A stretch of DNA of 13,737 nucleotides from Zoogloeaceae bacterium (GCA_031267345.1 JAIRZG010000035.1:1-13737); one strand, 5' to 3'. Positions 7,313 to 13,737 are shown, counted from the first letter of the stretch. A program made the numbers and translations. The notes: generated by a model not told the origin, from the letters alone.

Positions 7313-7789
7313 TCAGGTCGGAATTTTGCGGGTTGCCGTTTTGCCGGTATGGCGCGGGATTGCCGTCTCCGGCGCGTTTGCGTCGTGCTGGCGCAGCAGA
7401 TCATCCAGCGTGACCGAGGCCAGATAATCCTGCACCTTGCGGCTCAGGTTCATCCACAAATCATGGGTCATGCAGCGTTGCGCGCCGTGACAATCGCCTT
7501 GACCGTTGCATTGCGTCACGTCCACACGCTCATCCACGCTGACGATGATATCGGCGACCGAAATTTCCGCCGCCGGACGCCCCAGATGATAGCCGCCGCC
7601 CGGTCCGCGCATACTGCTGACCAGCGATCCGCGCCGCAGGCGGGCGAACAGTTGCTCCATGTAGGAAAGCGAAATGCCGTGCCGCGCGCAAATGCTGTTG
7701 AGCGAAACCGGACGTTCGGCATGACGCTCGCGCATTGCCAGTTCCAGCATGGCGGTAACGGCAAAACGGCCCCGGGTGGTCAAACGCAT
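7313..7789 (-). CDS. iscR: Fe-S cluster-sensing transcription regulator IscR
   Basis: A 158-residue Rrf2-family regulator. The N-terminal winged helix-turn-helix spans about residues 1 to 75, with the recognition helix around SLSYMEQLFARLRRGSLV and the wing MRGPGGGYHLGR. The 2Fe-2S ligands are C94, C100 and C106 with H109 (QCNGQGDCHGAQRCMTH), aligned with C92, C98, C104 and H107 of the E. coli protein. In the family, cluster-loaded IscR represses the isc operon, so demand for clusters raises expression. It is the first isc gene after cysE, with 59 bases between them that hold a putative binding site and promoter. The next gene starts 10 bases on. Confidence 0.96.
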   Translation of the reverse strand: MRLTTRGRFAVTAMLELAMRERHAERPVSLNSICARHGISLSYMEQLFARLRRGSLVSSMRGPGGGYHLGRPAAEISVADIIVSVDERVDVTQCNGQGDCHGAQRCMTHDLWMNLSRKVQDYLASVTLDDLLRQHDANAPETAIPRHTGKTATRKIPT

Positions 7790-7795
7790 GGCGCT

Positions 7796-7819
7796 ATTCC
7801 TACGATTTAAGTCAACAAT
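7796..7819 (-). promoter_or_regulatory. Putative type 1 IscR-binding site
   Basis: On the minus strand, just upstream of the iscR ATG, the sequence reads ATTGTTGACT then TAAATCGTAGGAAT. The left half matches the type 1 IscR consensus (ATASYYGACT) at nine of ten positions; the right half fits only in part (GT and GG of AGTCRRSTAT). Its place between the presumed start point and iscR suits a repressor site. The call rests on remembered consensus and context. Confidence 0.4.
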
Positions 7820-7829
7820 AAGGCGCGAG

Positions 7830-7856
7830 AGTATCGACGGACGGGGGCTTAGTCAA
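7830..7856 (-). promoter_or_regulatory. Possible iscR operon promoter
   Basis: Minus strand: TTGACT (7851-7856) and GATACT (7830-7835), separated by 15 bases, which is shorter than ideal. The -35 element overlaps the last codons and stop of cysE. The start point would fall near 7823, about 35 bases before the iscR ATG and next to the putative IscR site. If real, isc genes can be transcribed apart from cysE. Confidence 0.35.
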
Positions 7857-8607
7857 CTATTTTGCTCAGGTATTCGGGATCAAAGCTGGTGTCCGGCGTT
7901 TCGGATTGCGTTACCGGAATGCCCGCCGCCGCCAGTTGTTCGAGCAGCAGGGACAGCCGCCGATCCGTTCTTGCCGCGTGGTCGAGCAGACTGTGCAAGG
8001 CCAACGTCAGCGGATCGTTGCCGTTGCCGACCGCGTAGGCGGAAAAACCCATGCGGTTAGCCTGGGCTTCCCGCGCGGCGAGCGGACGATCGTCCAGAAT
8101 GCGCGCCGGAACGCCCACGGCGGTCGCGTTTTCGGGCACATCGCGGGTGATGACGGCGTTCGAGCCGATGCGCGCGCCCGCGCCCACAGTGAGCGGTCCT
8201 AAAAGTTTTGCGCCCGCGCCCACCACCACCCGGTCGCCCAGCGTTGGATGGCGCTTGCCTTCCAGCCAGCTCGTGCCGCCCAAGGTGACGCCGTGGTAGA
8301 GGGTCACATCGTCACCCACTATCGCCGTTTCGCCAATGACCACGCCCATGCCGTGATCGATAAAAAACCGCCGTCCGATGACCGCGCCCGGATGAATCTC
8401 AATGCCGGTCAGCCAGCGGGAAAAAGCACTCACAAAACGCCCCAGCCAGAAGAGCCGCCACCGCCACAGGCGATGCGCCAGCCGATGCAGGAGCAGCGCG
8501 TGAATGCCGGGGTAGCAGGTTAACACCTCCCAAAACGAACGCGCCGCCGGGTCGCGGTCAAACACCGAATAAATATCTTCGCGCAAACGCCGCAACATGG
8601 AAGGCAT
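7849..8607 (-). CDS. cysE: Serine O-acetyltransferase CysE
   Basis: A 252-residue enzyme that acetylates L-serine with acetyl-CoA, the first step of cysteine synthesis. The N-terminal helical part opens MLRRLREDIYSVFDRDPAARS. The left-handed beta-helix of hexapeptide repeats runs from about residue 70 to 170 (IHPGAVIGRRFFIDHGMGVVIG..., then GVTLGGTSW and AVGVPARIL). D84-H85 and H105 are likely catalytic or substrate-binding residues. The protein ends in KIVD and lacks the C-terminal isoleucine used by enteric CysE to dock into CysK, so stable CysK binding is doubtful. The ATG at 8605-8607 is given; the ATG three codons later (8598) is equally likely, and neither has a clear ribosome-binding site. 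Location before iscR links cysteine supply with the desulfurases downstream. Confidence 0.93.
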   Translation of the reverse strand: MPSMLRRLREDIYSVFDRDPAARSFWEVLTCYPGIHALLLHRLAHRLWRWRLFWLGRFVSAFSRWLTGIEIHPGAVIGRRFFIDHGMGVVIGETAIVGDDVTLYHGVTLGGTSWLEGKRHPTLGDRVVVGAGAKLLGPLTVGAGARIGSNAVITRDVPENATAVGVPARILDDRPLAAREAQANRMGFSAYAVGNGNDPLTLALHSLLDHAARTDRRLSLLLEQLAAAGIPVTQSETPDTSFDPEYLSKIVD

Positions 8608-8613
8608 CGCTCA

Positions 8614-8646
8614 TGGTCAAGGAAGAGGGACATTGTACCGTGACCA
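8614..8646 (-). promoter_or_regulatory. Possible cysE promoter with flanking inverted repeat
   Basis: A TACAAT -10 element (8632-8637, minus strand) lies 24 bases before the cysE ATG; the -35 region (TGCCTT at 17 bases) is poor. The -10 sits inside an inverted repeat, TGGTCA (8614-8619) and TGACCA (8641-8646), that could be an operator. This is a weak call. Confidence 0.25.
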
Positions 8647-8726
8647 GAGAACAGAAGGCAGAAGACAGCGTACAAGAGGTGGACTCCCGTCGTTCATAAA
8701 TGCCGCGCGGCCTGGACAAAGGGCAG

Positions 8727-8748
8727 ACGCCTGGGGTTTGCCCGGCGT
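8727..8748. repeat. GC-rich hairpin
   Basis: ACGCC, one unpaired T, GGG, loop GTTTG, then CCC and GGCGT form an 8-bp stem with one bulge. On the plus strand it is followed only by TTTCT, so it is a poor terminator. The role is unknown. Confidence 0.45.
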
Positions 8749-8766
8749 TTCTAAATGCCTTCCTTG

Positions 8767-8804
8767 ACGGGCGAAAGAATCCTGTATTGCTTATATTCGC
8801 CCGT
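8767..8804. repeat. Perfect 9-bp inverted repeat
   Basis: ACGGGCGAA (8767-8775) and TTCGCCCGT (8796-8804) are exact inverse complements separated by 20 AT-richer bases. It could be an operator for a dimeric regulator or a hairpin in an RNA. No gene overlaps it. Confidence 0.55.
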
Positions 8805-8870
8805 GATGAGCGCCTCCGCGCCGCAGATGCGAATCATCGCCCGCAAGGGTGTCCGCAAGGGACGTTAATC

Positions 8871-8879
8871 TGATACTAT
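8871..8879 (+). promoter_or_regulatory. Extended -10 promoter upstream of ppiD
   Basis: TGATACTAT contains an extended -10 (TG, one base, TACTAT at 8874-8879). The -35 position (8851-8856, GTCCGC) is poor, as is often the case with extended -10 promoters. Transcription would start near 8886 and would pass through the hairpin at 8899-8919 before reaching ppiD. Confidence 0.4.
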
Positions 8880-8898
8880 CCGCAGACTTTTAGCGTGT

Positions 8899-8930
8899 CC
8901 GCGCGTTTTACAAGCGCGGGCTTTTGTTCA
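8899..8930 (+). terminator. Intrinsic terminator or attenuator ahead of ppiD
   Basis: CCGCGC (8899-8904) pairs with GCGCGG (8914-8919) around a 9-base loop, followed by GCTTTTGTTC and further T-rich sequence (to about 8939). This is a good rho-independent terminator for plus-strand transcription. It lies between the best promoter candidate and the ppiD ATG at 8952. It could end an unrecognised upstream RNA or act as an attenuator in the ppiD leader. Confidence 0.6.
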
Positions 8931-8951
8931 TTTTTCTTTGTGTTCCCTGCC

Positions 8952-10853
8952 ATGTTTGACGCCATTCGTAACAACAAACGCCTTGTCCAGATTTTTTTGT
9001 TGCTCATCACCGTACCCTTCGCGGTCTGGGGGCTGGATGCCTATTTTCAGGGGGGCGGTGATACGACGCTTGCCACGATAGGCAAAATACGGATTACGAC
9101 CGTCGAGTTTCGGGAGGCGTTGCGCGAGCAGCAGGATCAATGGCGGCAGCAGATGCCCAATGCGGATGTGGCGGTTTTCAATACGCCGGAACTGCGCACG
9201 GCCTTGCTGGAAGACATGGTGATGCGGCAAATTGTGATGCTGGAAGCCGGACGCCTGCGTCTGGATGTGCGGGGATTCATGCGTGAGATGATTCTCAACG
9301 CGCCGGAGTTCCAGGAAAACGGCGCGTTTTCCGAGGAACGCTATAAATCCGTGCTGAATATGAACAATATGAGCGTGTCGGTGTTCGAGGCGCGGCTTCA
9401 GGAAAGCATAATGCAGCAGACCTTGCGGGACGCGGTGCAGGGCGGCGCATTGGCGCCGAAGACTGTGGCGCGGCAGATTGCCGCCTTGCAAAAGGAAACG
9501 CGCGTGGTGGAAGAAAGCCTGGCGACCTGGCAAACCCTGTTGGGACAAGTGGAGGTTACGGAGGCGGAGGCGCAACAGTTTTATGAGGCCAATGCGCCCC
9601 GGTTTACCTTGCCGGAGCAGGTTCGGGTCGAATATCTGGTGCTTTCGCAAAAGGAACTGGAAGACAAAAACAGGCCAGACGAAAAACCGGCGCGCGACTG
9701 GTATGACGCGCATAAAGCGCAGTTCACCCTGCAGGTGGAGAAGCGGCGCGCCAGCCATATCCTGACGCTCGGCAAGGCCGACGCCGAAGCGTTGCTGGCG
9801 GAGCTGAAGCAAAATCCGGATCGTTTTGCCGAACTGGCCAAAGCCAAATCGGCGGACCCGGGTTCCGCGCAGCAGGGCGGCGATCTGGGATTTTTTGAGC
9901 GCGCAGGCATGGTCGAGCCTTTTGCCGACGCGGCGTTTGCCTTGCGGGTTGGTGAAATCTCCGGCGTGGTGGAAAGCGAATTTGGCTTTCATATCATCCG
10001 CCTGACCGACATCCAGCCGGGGCAATACCGTTCCTTTGCCGAGGCGCGTGCGGATGTGGAAACAGAATTGAGGCGCGAGGGCGCGGCGCGCCGTTTTACC
10101 GCCAGCGCCGAAAAGTTCGCCACTCTGGTCTATGAGCAATTCGACAGCCTCAAACCCGCCGCCGATGAATTCGGCCTTGCGACGCGGCAATCCGGCTGGC
10201 TGACGCGCGAGGTCGATCCAAAGGCAGGGGGCGATGTCCTGCAAAGCCCAATCCTGCTTCGCGCGATATTTGATGACGAGGTGCTCAAGAATGGGCGCAA
10301 CGCCAAGGCGGAGGAAATTGCGCCGGGCGTCATGGCGTCCGCGCGTCTGCTGGAGCATCGGCCTGCCGCCCCGATCCCTTTTGGAGAGGCGCAGCGGGAC
10401 ATCCTGAACTTCCTGCGCCAGGAAAAAGCGCAGGCGCTGGCGGTGGAACGCGGCAAGGCGAATCTGGCGGAACTGGAAAAAGCCGGGCCGGATGCGCCTG
10501 TCAAACCCTTGAGCGCCAGACTGAACCTGAAATGGGACAAGCCGCGATCCGTTTCCCGCACGAACCCCGGCGCGTTGCATCCTCTGTCCATCAACGCCAT
10601 CTTTCGCGCGTCCGGCGAGCAAAAGCCGCCGTTTTACACGGGCGTGGAATTGCCCGGTACGGGTTACGCGCTGTACAAAATCAACCGCGTGACGGCAGGC
10701 GAGGTGAAGGAGGAGGATCTGGCGATCCTGCAACAGCAGCTTGTCCGCATCAACGCGCAGACGCAGTTGAACGCCTATCTGGCGACCTTGCGCCAGCGTT
10801 ACGCGGTAGACATCAACCAGAAGAAGTTGCAAGAAGAAGGCGGCAAGGACTGA
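8952..10853 (+). CDS. ppiD: Periplasmic folding chaperone PpiD (parvulin-type)
   Basis: A 634-residue, inner-membrane-anchored chaperone that acts on proteins leaving the Sec translocon. The N-terminus MFDAIRNNKR is followed by a single membrane segment (LVQIFLLLITVPFAVWGL, about 11-28), and the rest would be periplasmic. A SurA/PpiD-type N-terminal chaperone region follows, then a parvulin domain (about 262 to 353, RRASHILTLGKADAEALL ... GFFERAGMVEPF ... EFGFHIIRL), then a long C-terminal chaperone part. I chose the ATG at 8952 because MFDAIRNN is the usual PpiD opening. A GTG at 8895 is in frame, but the extra 19 residues would be coded by the terminator-like hairpin. No clear ribosome-binding site is visible. 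The next gene begins 4 bases after its stop. Confidence 0.93.
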   Translation: MFDAIRNNKRLVQIFLLLITVPFAVWGLDAYFQGGGDTTLATIGKIRITTVEFREALREQQDQWRQQMPNADVAVFNTPELRTALLEDMVMRQIVMLEAGRLRLDVRGFMREMILNAPEFQENGAFSEERYKSVLNMNNMSVSVFEARLQESIMQQTLRDAVQGGALAPKTVARQIAALQKETRVVEESLATWQTLLGQVEVTEAEAQQFYEANAPRFTLPEQVRVEYLVLSQKELEDKNRPDEKPARDWYDAHKAQFTLQVEKRRASHILTLGKADAEALLAELKQNPDRFAELAKAKSADPGSAQQGGDLGFFERAGMVEPFADAAFALRVGEISGVVESEFGFHIIRLTDIQPGQYRSFAEARADVETELRREGAARRFTASAEKFATLVYEQFDSLKPAADEFGLATRQSGWLTREVDPKAGGDVLQSPILLRAIFDDEVLKNGRNAKAEEIAPGVMASARLLEHRPAAPIPFGEAQRDILNFLRQEKAQALAVERGKANLAELEKAGPDAPVKPLSARLNLKWDKPRSVSRTNPGALHPLSINAIFRASGEQKPPFYTGVELPGTGYALYKINRVTAGEVKEEDLAILQQQLVRINAQTQLNAYLATLRQRYAVDINQKKLQEEGGKD

Positions 10854-10857
10854 TTTC

Positions 10858-12213
10858 ATGTCCGCCGCCGCGCCGCGTTCCACCTGGTCGAACCGTTGGG
10901 CATTCATTCTGGTGACGATTGGCTCCGCTGTCGGTCTGGGCAATATCTGGCGGTTTCCTTACATGACCGGCGCGCAGGGCGGCAGCGCCTTCGTGCTGGT
11001 CTATCTGCTCTGCGTGGCGCTGGTCGGATTGCCGCTGCTGATGGCGGAAATTCTTATCGGGCGGCGGGGGGGGGGCAATCCGGTTTCCGCCATGCTCAAG
11101 GTGGCGGAAGAAAACGGCGCTTCGCCCTGGTGGGGCTTGCTGGGCTGGATCGGCGTATTGGGCGCTTTGCTGATTCTTTCGTTTTACAGCGTGGTGGGGG
11201 GCTGGGTTGTCGATTACATGTATCAGGCGGGTTCCGGTGTGGCGGTTGCGACGCCGGAAGCGGCGAAGCAGGGGTTTGACGCGTTGTTGGCAGACCCGCT
11301 GCGACTGGTTTTCTGGCATACGGTTTTTCTCGCGTTGACGGTAGGCGTGGTGGCGCGCGGCGTGATTTCTGGCATCGAGCGCGCGTCCTTGTTGATGATG
11401 CCCGCCTTATTCGCCATCCTGTTGTTTCTGGTGCTGTGGGGCGGTATGGTCGGCGACCTGCGCGCCGCCTGGCATTTCATGTTCGATTTCAAGCCGGAGC
11501 AACTGACCGGGCAGGTGGTGCTTTCCGCGATGGGACACGCCTTCTTTTCCCTGAGTCTGGGTATGGGCGCGGTCATGGCCTACGGTTCCTATCTGGACAA
11601 ACAATCCAGCATTGCCCGCAACAGTTTCTGGATTGCGCTGGCGGATACGCTGGTGGGCCTGCTGGCGGGGTTGGCGATTTTTTCGCTCACCTTCGCGCAT
11701 GGACTGGAAGCGGGTTCCGGCCCCGGCCTGATTTTCCAGACCCTGCCGCTGGTTTTCACGCACATGCCCGGCGGACGCGTGGTCGGTACGCTCTTTTTCC
11801 TGTTGGTGTTGTTCGCCGCCTGGACTTCGGCGATTTCACTGGTGGAGCCTTTTGTCGCTTGGGTGACGGAGCGTCTGGGTGTACATCGCGCCATCGCCGC
11901 TTGGGGCACGGGCTTTGCCGTGTGGTTGTTGGGTGTGGCGGTTTGTCTCTCTTTCAACGACTGGAGCGGCTGGAAACTCTTTGGCCTCAACCTCTTTGAC
12001 CAGTTGGATTACCTGACCAGCCGCGTCATCATGCCGCTTTCCGGCCTCGCCATCGCGCTCTTTGTGGGCTGGATCATGCGGCAAAAAAACGTGCGGGACG
12101 AAATCAGTCTGCCCGTCGCGCCTTTCCAGCTTTGGTGGCGGGTGTTGCGCTACCTCACCATCCTGGCGATTGTGCTGGTGTTTGTGTATCGCCTGCTGAA
12201 TCCCGACCCCTGA
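10858..12213 (+). CDS. Sodium-dependent transporter, NSS/SNF family
   Basis: A 451-residue polytopic inner-membrane protein of the neurotransmitter:sodium symporter family (LeuT fold). The family signature in the broken first helix, SAVGLGNIWRFPYMTGAQGG (23-42), holds the sodium and substrate contact residues. About eleven hydrophobic helices can be counted, ending near IVLVFVYRLL, which fits the shorter bacterial members. Bacterial relatives carry amino acids such as leucine, tryptophan or tyrosine into the cell with sodium; the substrate here cannot be told. The ATG at 10858 lies 4 bases after the ppiD stop, with AAGGA within ppiD as ribosome-binding site, so co-transcription is likely. A run of seven G at about 11069-11075 is a possible slippage or sequencing-error spot, but the frame is intact. 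Confidence 0.92.
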   Translation: MSAAAPRSTWSNRWAFILVTIGSAVGLGNIWRFPYMTGAQGGSAFVLVYLLCVALVGLPLLMAEILIGRRGGGNPVSAMLKVAEENGASPWWGLLGWIGVLGALLILSFYSVVGGWVVDYMYQAGSGVAVATPEAAKQGFDALLADPLRLVFWHTVFLALTVGVVARGVISGIERASLLMMPALFAILLFLVLWGGMVGDLRAAWHFMFDFKPEQLTGQVVLSAMGHAFFSLSLGMGAVMAYGSYLDKQSSIARNSFWIALADTLVGLLAGLAIFSLTFAHGLEAGSGPGLIFQTLPLVFTHMPGGRVVGTLFFLLVLFAAWTSAISLVEPFVAWVTERLGVHRAIAAWGTGFAVWLLGVAVCLSFNDWSGWKLFGLNLFDQLDYLTSRVIMPLSGLAIALFVGWIMRQKNVRDEISLPVAPFQLWWRVLRYLTILAIVLVFVYRLLNPDP

Positions 12214-12223
12214 TGCCGAAAAC

Positions 12224-13270
12224 ATGCGGGTTCTAGGTATTGAATCTTCCTGCGACGAAACCGGACTGGCGTTGTATGACACGGAGCGCGGGCTGTTGGC
12301 GCATGTGCTGCACAGCCAGATCGCGCTCCACGCCGAATATGGCGGCGTCGTGCCGGAACTGGCTTCGCGCGACCACATCCGCCGCCTTGTCCCCCTGCTG
12401 CGCGAGGTGTTGCGTCAAGCCGGTTGCGACGCAGCAACCATCGACGCCGTGGCCTATACTCAGGGGCCGGGATTGGCGGGCGCGTTGCTGGCAGGCGCGG
12501 CCTTTGCCGAAGGTCTGGCGGTCAGCCTGAACAAACCCGTGTTGCCCGTGCATCATCTGGAAGGTCATCTGCTCTCGCCCCTGCTGGCGGATGACGCGCC
12601 GGAATTTCCTTTTGTCGCCTTGCTGGTATCCGGCGGGCATACGCAGTTGATGGGGGTGACGGGCGTCGGGCGCTATGAACTCCTGGGCGAAACGCAGGAT
12701 GACGCAGCGGGCGAAGCCTTCGACAAGACCGCCAAACTCCTCGGCCTGCCTTACCCCGGCGGCCCGGCGCTCTCCCGACTGGCGGAGACGGGACGCTCCG
12801 GCATGTTCGATCTGCCGCGTCCCATGCTCAATTCCGGCGATTTCAATTTCAGCTTTGCCGGCCTCAAGACGGCGGTATCGACACGGGTGCGCAAACAGGG
12901 AGAAGCAGCGGACGCGCGTTTCAAGGCCGACATCGCCCGCGCCTTTCAGGATGCCGTGGTCGAGGTGCTGACGCAAAAGGCCTTCGCCGCGCTACGACAT
13001 ACCCACATGCAGCGTCTGGTGGTGGCGGGCGGCGTCGGCGCGAATCGGCAGTTGCGCCAGTCGCTGGACACCGCCGCGCAGAAAAGGCATTGTCGCGTGT
13101 ATTACCCTGCGCTGGAATTCTGCACCGACAACGGCGCCATGATCGCCTTCGCTGCCGCCCTGCGCCTGCAATCCGGCATGGAAGTCGCTCACCCCGCCGG
13201 AATCTTCGCCGTCAAACCCCGCTGGCTGCTCAACCAGTGTCCATTTCCGGCGCGAAGCGCCGCACTTTAG
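12224..13270 (+). CDS. tsaD: tRNA t6A37 threonylcarbamoyltransferase subunit TsaD
   Basis: A 348-residue ASKHA-fold enzyme that, with TsaB and TsaE, moves the threonylcarbamoyl group from its adenylate to A37 of ANN-decoding tRNAs. Visible signatures: the opening MRVLGIESSCDETGLALYD, metal ligands H111 and H115 in HHLEGH (110-115), LLVSGGHTQLM (133-143), the GEAFDKTAKLLGLPYPGG segment, and the late metal-binding aspartate in FCTDNGAMIAF (about residue 302). The ATG at 12224 lies 10 bases after the transporter stop. The C-terminus after KPRWLLN reads QCPFPARSAAL and is coded in part by a perfect GC hairpin, so the last residues may be recent read-through and not conserved. The gene is the third in a tight plus-strand run. 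Confidence 0.96.
   Translation: MRVLGIESSCDETGLALYDTERGLLAHVLHSQIALHAEYGGVVPELASRDHIRRLVPLLREVLRQAGCDAATIDAVAYTQGPGLAGALLAGAAFAEGLAVSLNKPVLPVHHLEGHLLSPLLADDAPEFPFVALLVSGGHTQLMGVTGVGRYELLGETQDDAAGEAFDKTAKLLGLPYPGGPALSRLAETGRSGMFDLPRPMLNSGDFNFSFAGLKTAVSTRVRKQGEAADARFKADIARAFQDAVVEVLTQKAFAALRHTHMQRLVVAGGVGANRQLRQSLDTAAQKRHCRVYYPALEFCTDNGAMIAFAAALRLQSGMEVAHPAGIFAVKPRWLLNQCPFPARSAAL
13248..13262 (+). repeat. Perfect hairpin overlapping the tsaD 3' end
   Basis: CGGCGC, GAA loop, GCGCCG, within the last codons of tsaD and followed by CACTTTAG, which includes the stop. The 6-bp all-GC stem is stable, but there is no U tract, so terminator function is doubtful. Confidence 0.4.
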
Positions 13271-13276
13271 CCCACT

Positions 13277-13320
13277 CGCCCGTTACTTGGAGAGCGTTGG
13301 AGAACGGACGGGCGCTTTGT
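13277..13320 (+). terminator. Weak terminator candidate after tsaD
   Basis: CGCCCGT (13277-13283) pairs with ACGGGCG (13308-13314) across a long loop, followed by CTTTGTCC. The stem is sound, but the loop is 24 bases and the T tract is short. It is the best candidate for ending the ppiD-tsaD transcript before the rRNA promoter. Confidence 0.3.
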
Positions 13321-13374
13321 CCGCTGCATTGTTGGAACGATTGTAGGCGGCTTTTATTGCTGCACACTTTTCCC

Positions 13375-13436
13375 CCTGTAGGAGAAGGCGCCCCACAAGG
13401 GGCGGTGGGAATTTCGTACGGCTTTGCCACTACAGG
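13375..13436. repeat. Nested inverted repeat, REP-like
   Basis: Outer arms CCTGTAG (13375-13381) and CTACAGG (13430-13436) are exact inverse complements. Inside them is a hairpin CGCCCC-ACAA-GGGGCG (13389-13404). CTGTAGGAG followed by a GC hairpin recalls dispersed REP-type elements in some proteobacteria. A single copy in the window cannot prove that it is a repeat family. Confidence 0.45.
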
Positions 13437-13529
13437 CACAGGATTTTGGCATTCAACGAATCCGAACTCCTGCGCGCCTTCGCCCAAAGTCTCAACTGTC
13501 CCGCCCACCGGTCTTGCCGGGCGCATACG

Positions 13530-13582
13530 GAGAAAATTTATCTCAAAAATTTGTTGACAACGCCGGACGATCTCGCCATAAT
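13530..13582 (+). promoter_or_regulatory. Ribosomal RNA operon promoter with UP-like element
   Basis: TTGACA (13554-13559, perfect -35), a 17-base spacer and CATAAT (13577-13582, five of six). Immediately upstream (13530-13553) is an AT-rich stretch with A and T runs, as in an UP element that boosts rRNA promoters. The start point would be near 13589. The boxA leader downstream supports an rRNA operon. Confidence 0.8.
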
Positions 13583-13588
13583 TCCATC

Positions 13589-13737
13589 TCTTCGCTGCTC
13601 CAACACGGCAGCGATTTTGTTCTTTAACAATTAGACGACCGATAGATGTGGGTGTTTTGGGGCTTTTGGGTTCTGACGCTGCGAGGTGTTGGGGCTTGAG
13701 GGCAAGAAGCGTCCCTGTGAAGGAGATCACGACGAGC
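13589..13737 (+). ncRNA. 16S rRNA leader with boxA antitermination site
   Basis: TGTTCTTTAACAA at 13618-13630 closely matches the rrn boxA (TGCTCTTTAACAA in E. coli), where Nus factors load to prevent early termination. It is followed by the CGACCGATAG and TGTGGGTG motifs seen in proteobacterial rrn leaders. The rest, to the window end, would be the precursor segment removed during 16S maturation. The 16S 5' end itself (an AGAGTTTGATC-like sequence) is not reached. Confidence 0.8.

Larger units (their letters stand above)
8608..8951. other. Divergent spacer between cysE and ppiD, no protein gene
   Basis: This 344-base non-coding stretch separates the two divergent transcription units. It contains the weak cysE promoter, two hairpin-forming repeats (8727-8748 and 8767-8804), a short tandem copy of CCGCAAGGG (8841-8849 and 8853-8861), an extended -10 promoter (8871-8879) and a terminator-like hairpin (8899-8930), each listed separately. 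In some relatives hupB and tRNA genes lie before ppiD; I see no tRNA here. A small RNA gene on the plus strand ending at the terminator is possible. Confidence 0.5.
13271..13529. other. Non-coding spacer between tsaD and the rRNA promoter
   Basis: No credible gene lies here. Short open frames on both strands resemble nothing and lack ribosome-binding sites. The stretch holds a possible tsaD terminator (13277-13320) and a nested inverted repeat (13375-13436), listed separately; I see nothing else in it. Confidence 0.6.

Noticed and set aside
6292..7413. A 373-codon plus-strand frame opposite the NifS-like gene, and a 295-codon one at 5198..6085 opposite iscS
   Set aside because: Arginine-rich antisense shadows; the minus strand carries complete catalytic motifs of both desulfurases.
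7810..7815. TTGACT on the minus strand as the -35 of the iscR promoter
   Set aside because: A -10 at normal spacing would fall on the iscR start codon; it fits better as part of an IscR-binding site.
8895..8951. An N-terminal extension of PpiD from a GTG at 8895
   Set aside because: The added codons are made of the terminator-like hairpin and its T tract, and PpiD proteins normally begin MFD...; the ATG at 8952 fits better.
8928..10943. A 671-codon open frame on the minus strand opposite ppiD
   Set aside because: It is the antisense shadow of a GC-rich gene. The product is a low-complexity R/Q/L-rich sequence with no family resemblance, while the plus strand gives a clear PpiD.

Overview
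The window looks like a chromosomal segment of a GC-rich proteobacterium, most likely a betaproteobacterium. The reasons are an isc operon led by cysE and iscR, a ppiD / sodium-symporter / tsaD run, and an rRNA leader at the right edge whose boxA and following bases resemble betaproteobacterial rrn leaders. The genus cannot be fixed from the sequence.

Left block, minus strand (read right to left, 8607 to 517): cysE, iscR, a NifS-like second cysteine desulfurase, iscS, iscU, iscA, then an AT-rich foreign block, then hscB. The core genes form a tightly spaced iron-sulfur cluster assembly operon. CysE makes O-acetylserine for cysteine, the desulfurases take sulfur from cysteine, IscU is the scaffold, IscA a carrier, HscB the J-protein co-chaperone, and IscR the cluster-sensing regulator. 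hscA and fdx, which normally follow hscB, are not in the window. Directly after hscB lies a decayed IS1-family transposase that runs off the left edge.

The foreign block (about 1054 to 4134) splits the isc operon between iscA and hscB. It holds a TdeIII-like type II restriction endonuclease and its cognate SPPY-type DNA methyltransferase, which carries its own N-terminal helix-turn-helix domain. A well-formed promoter precedes the methyltransferase. Beside iscA is the 5' stump of a different DNA methyltransferase, so this junction has probably received modification genes more than once. The pair points the same way as the isc operon and I see no clear terminator before hscB.

Centre (8608 to 8951): a divergent, non-coding spacer with several inverted repeats, an extended -10 promoter and a terminator-like hairpin just ahead of ppiD.

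Right block, plus strand: ppiD (periplasmic folding chaperone), an NSS/SNF-family sodium-dependent transporter and tsaD (tRNA t6A synthesis), packed 4 and 10 bases apart. After tsaD comes about 280 bases of non-coding DNA with inverted repeats, then a strong rRNA-type promoter with AT-rich upstream sequence and a boxA-containing leader. The 16S rRNA gene should begin just beyond base 13737.

I saw no CRISPR array, tRNA gene or prophage module. The most unusual item is the restriction-modification island inside the isc operon; each part belongs to a known family, and the novelty, if any, lies in the arrangement.
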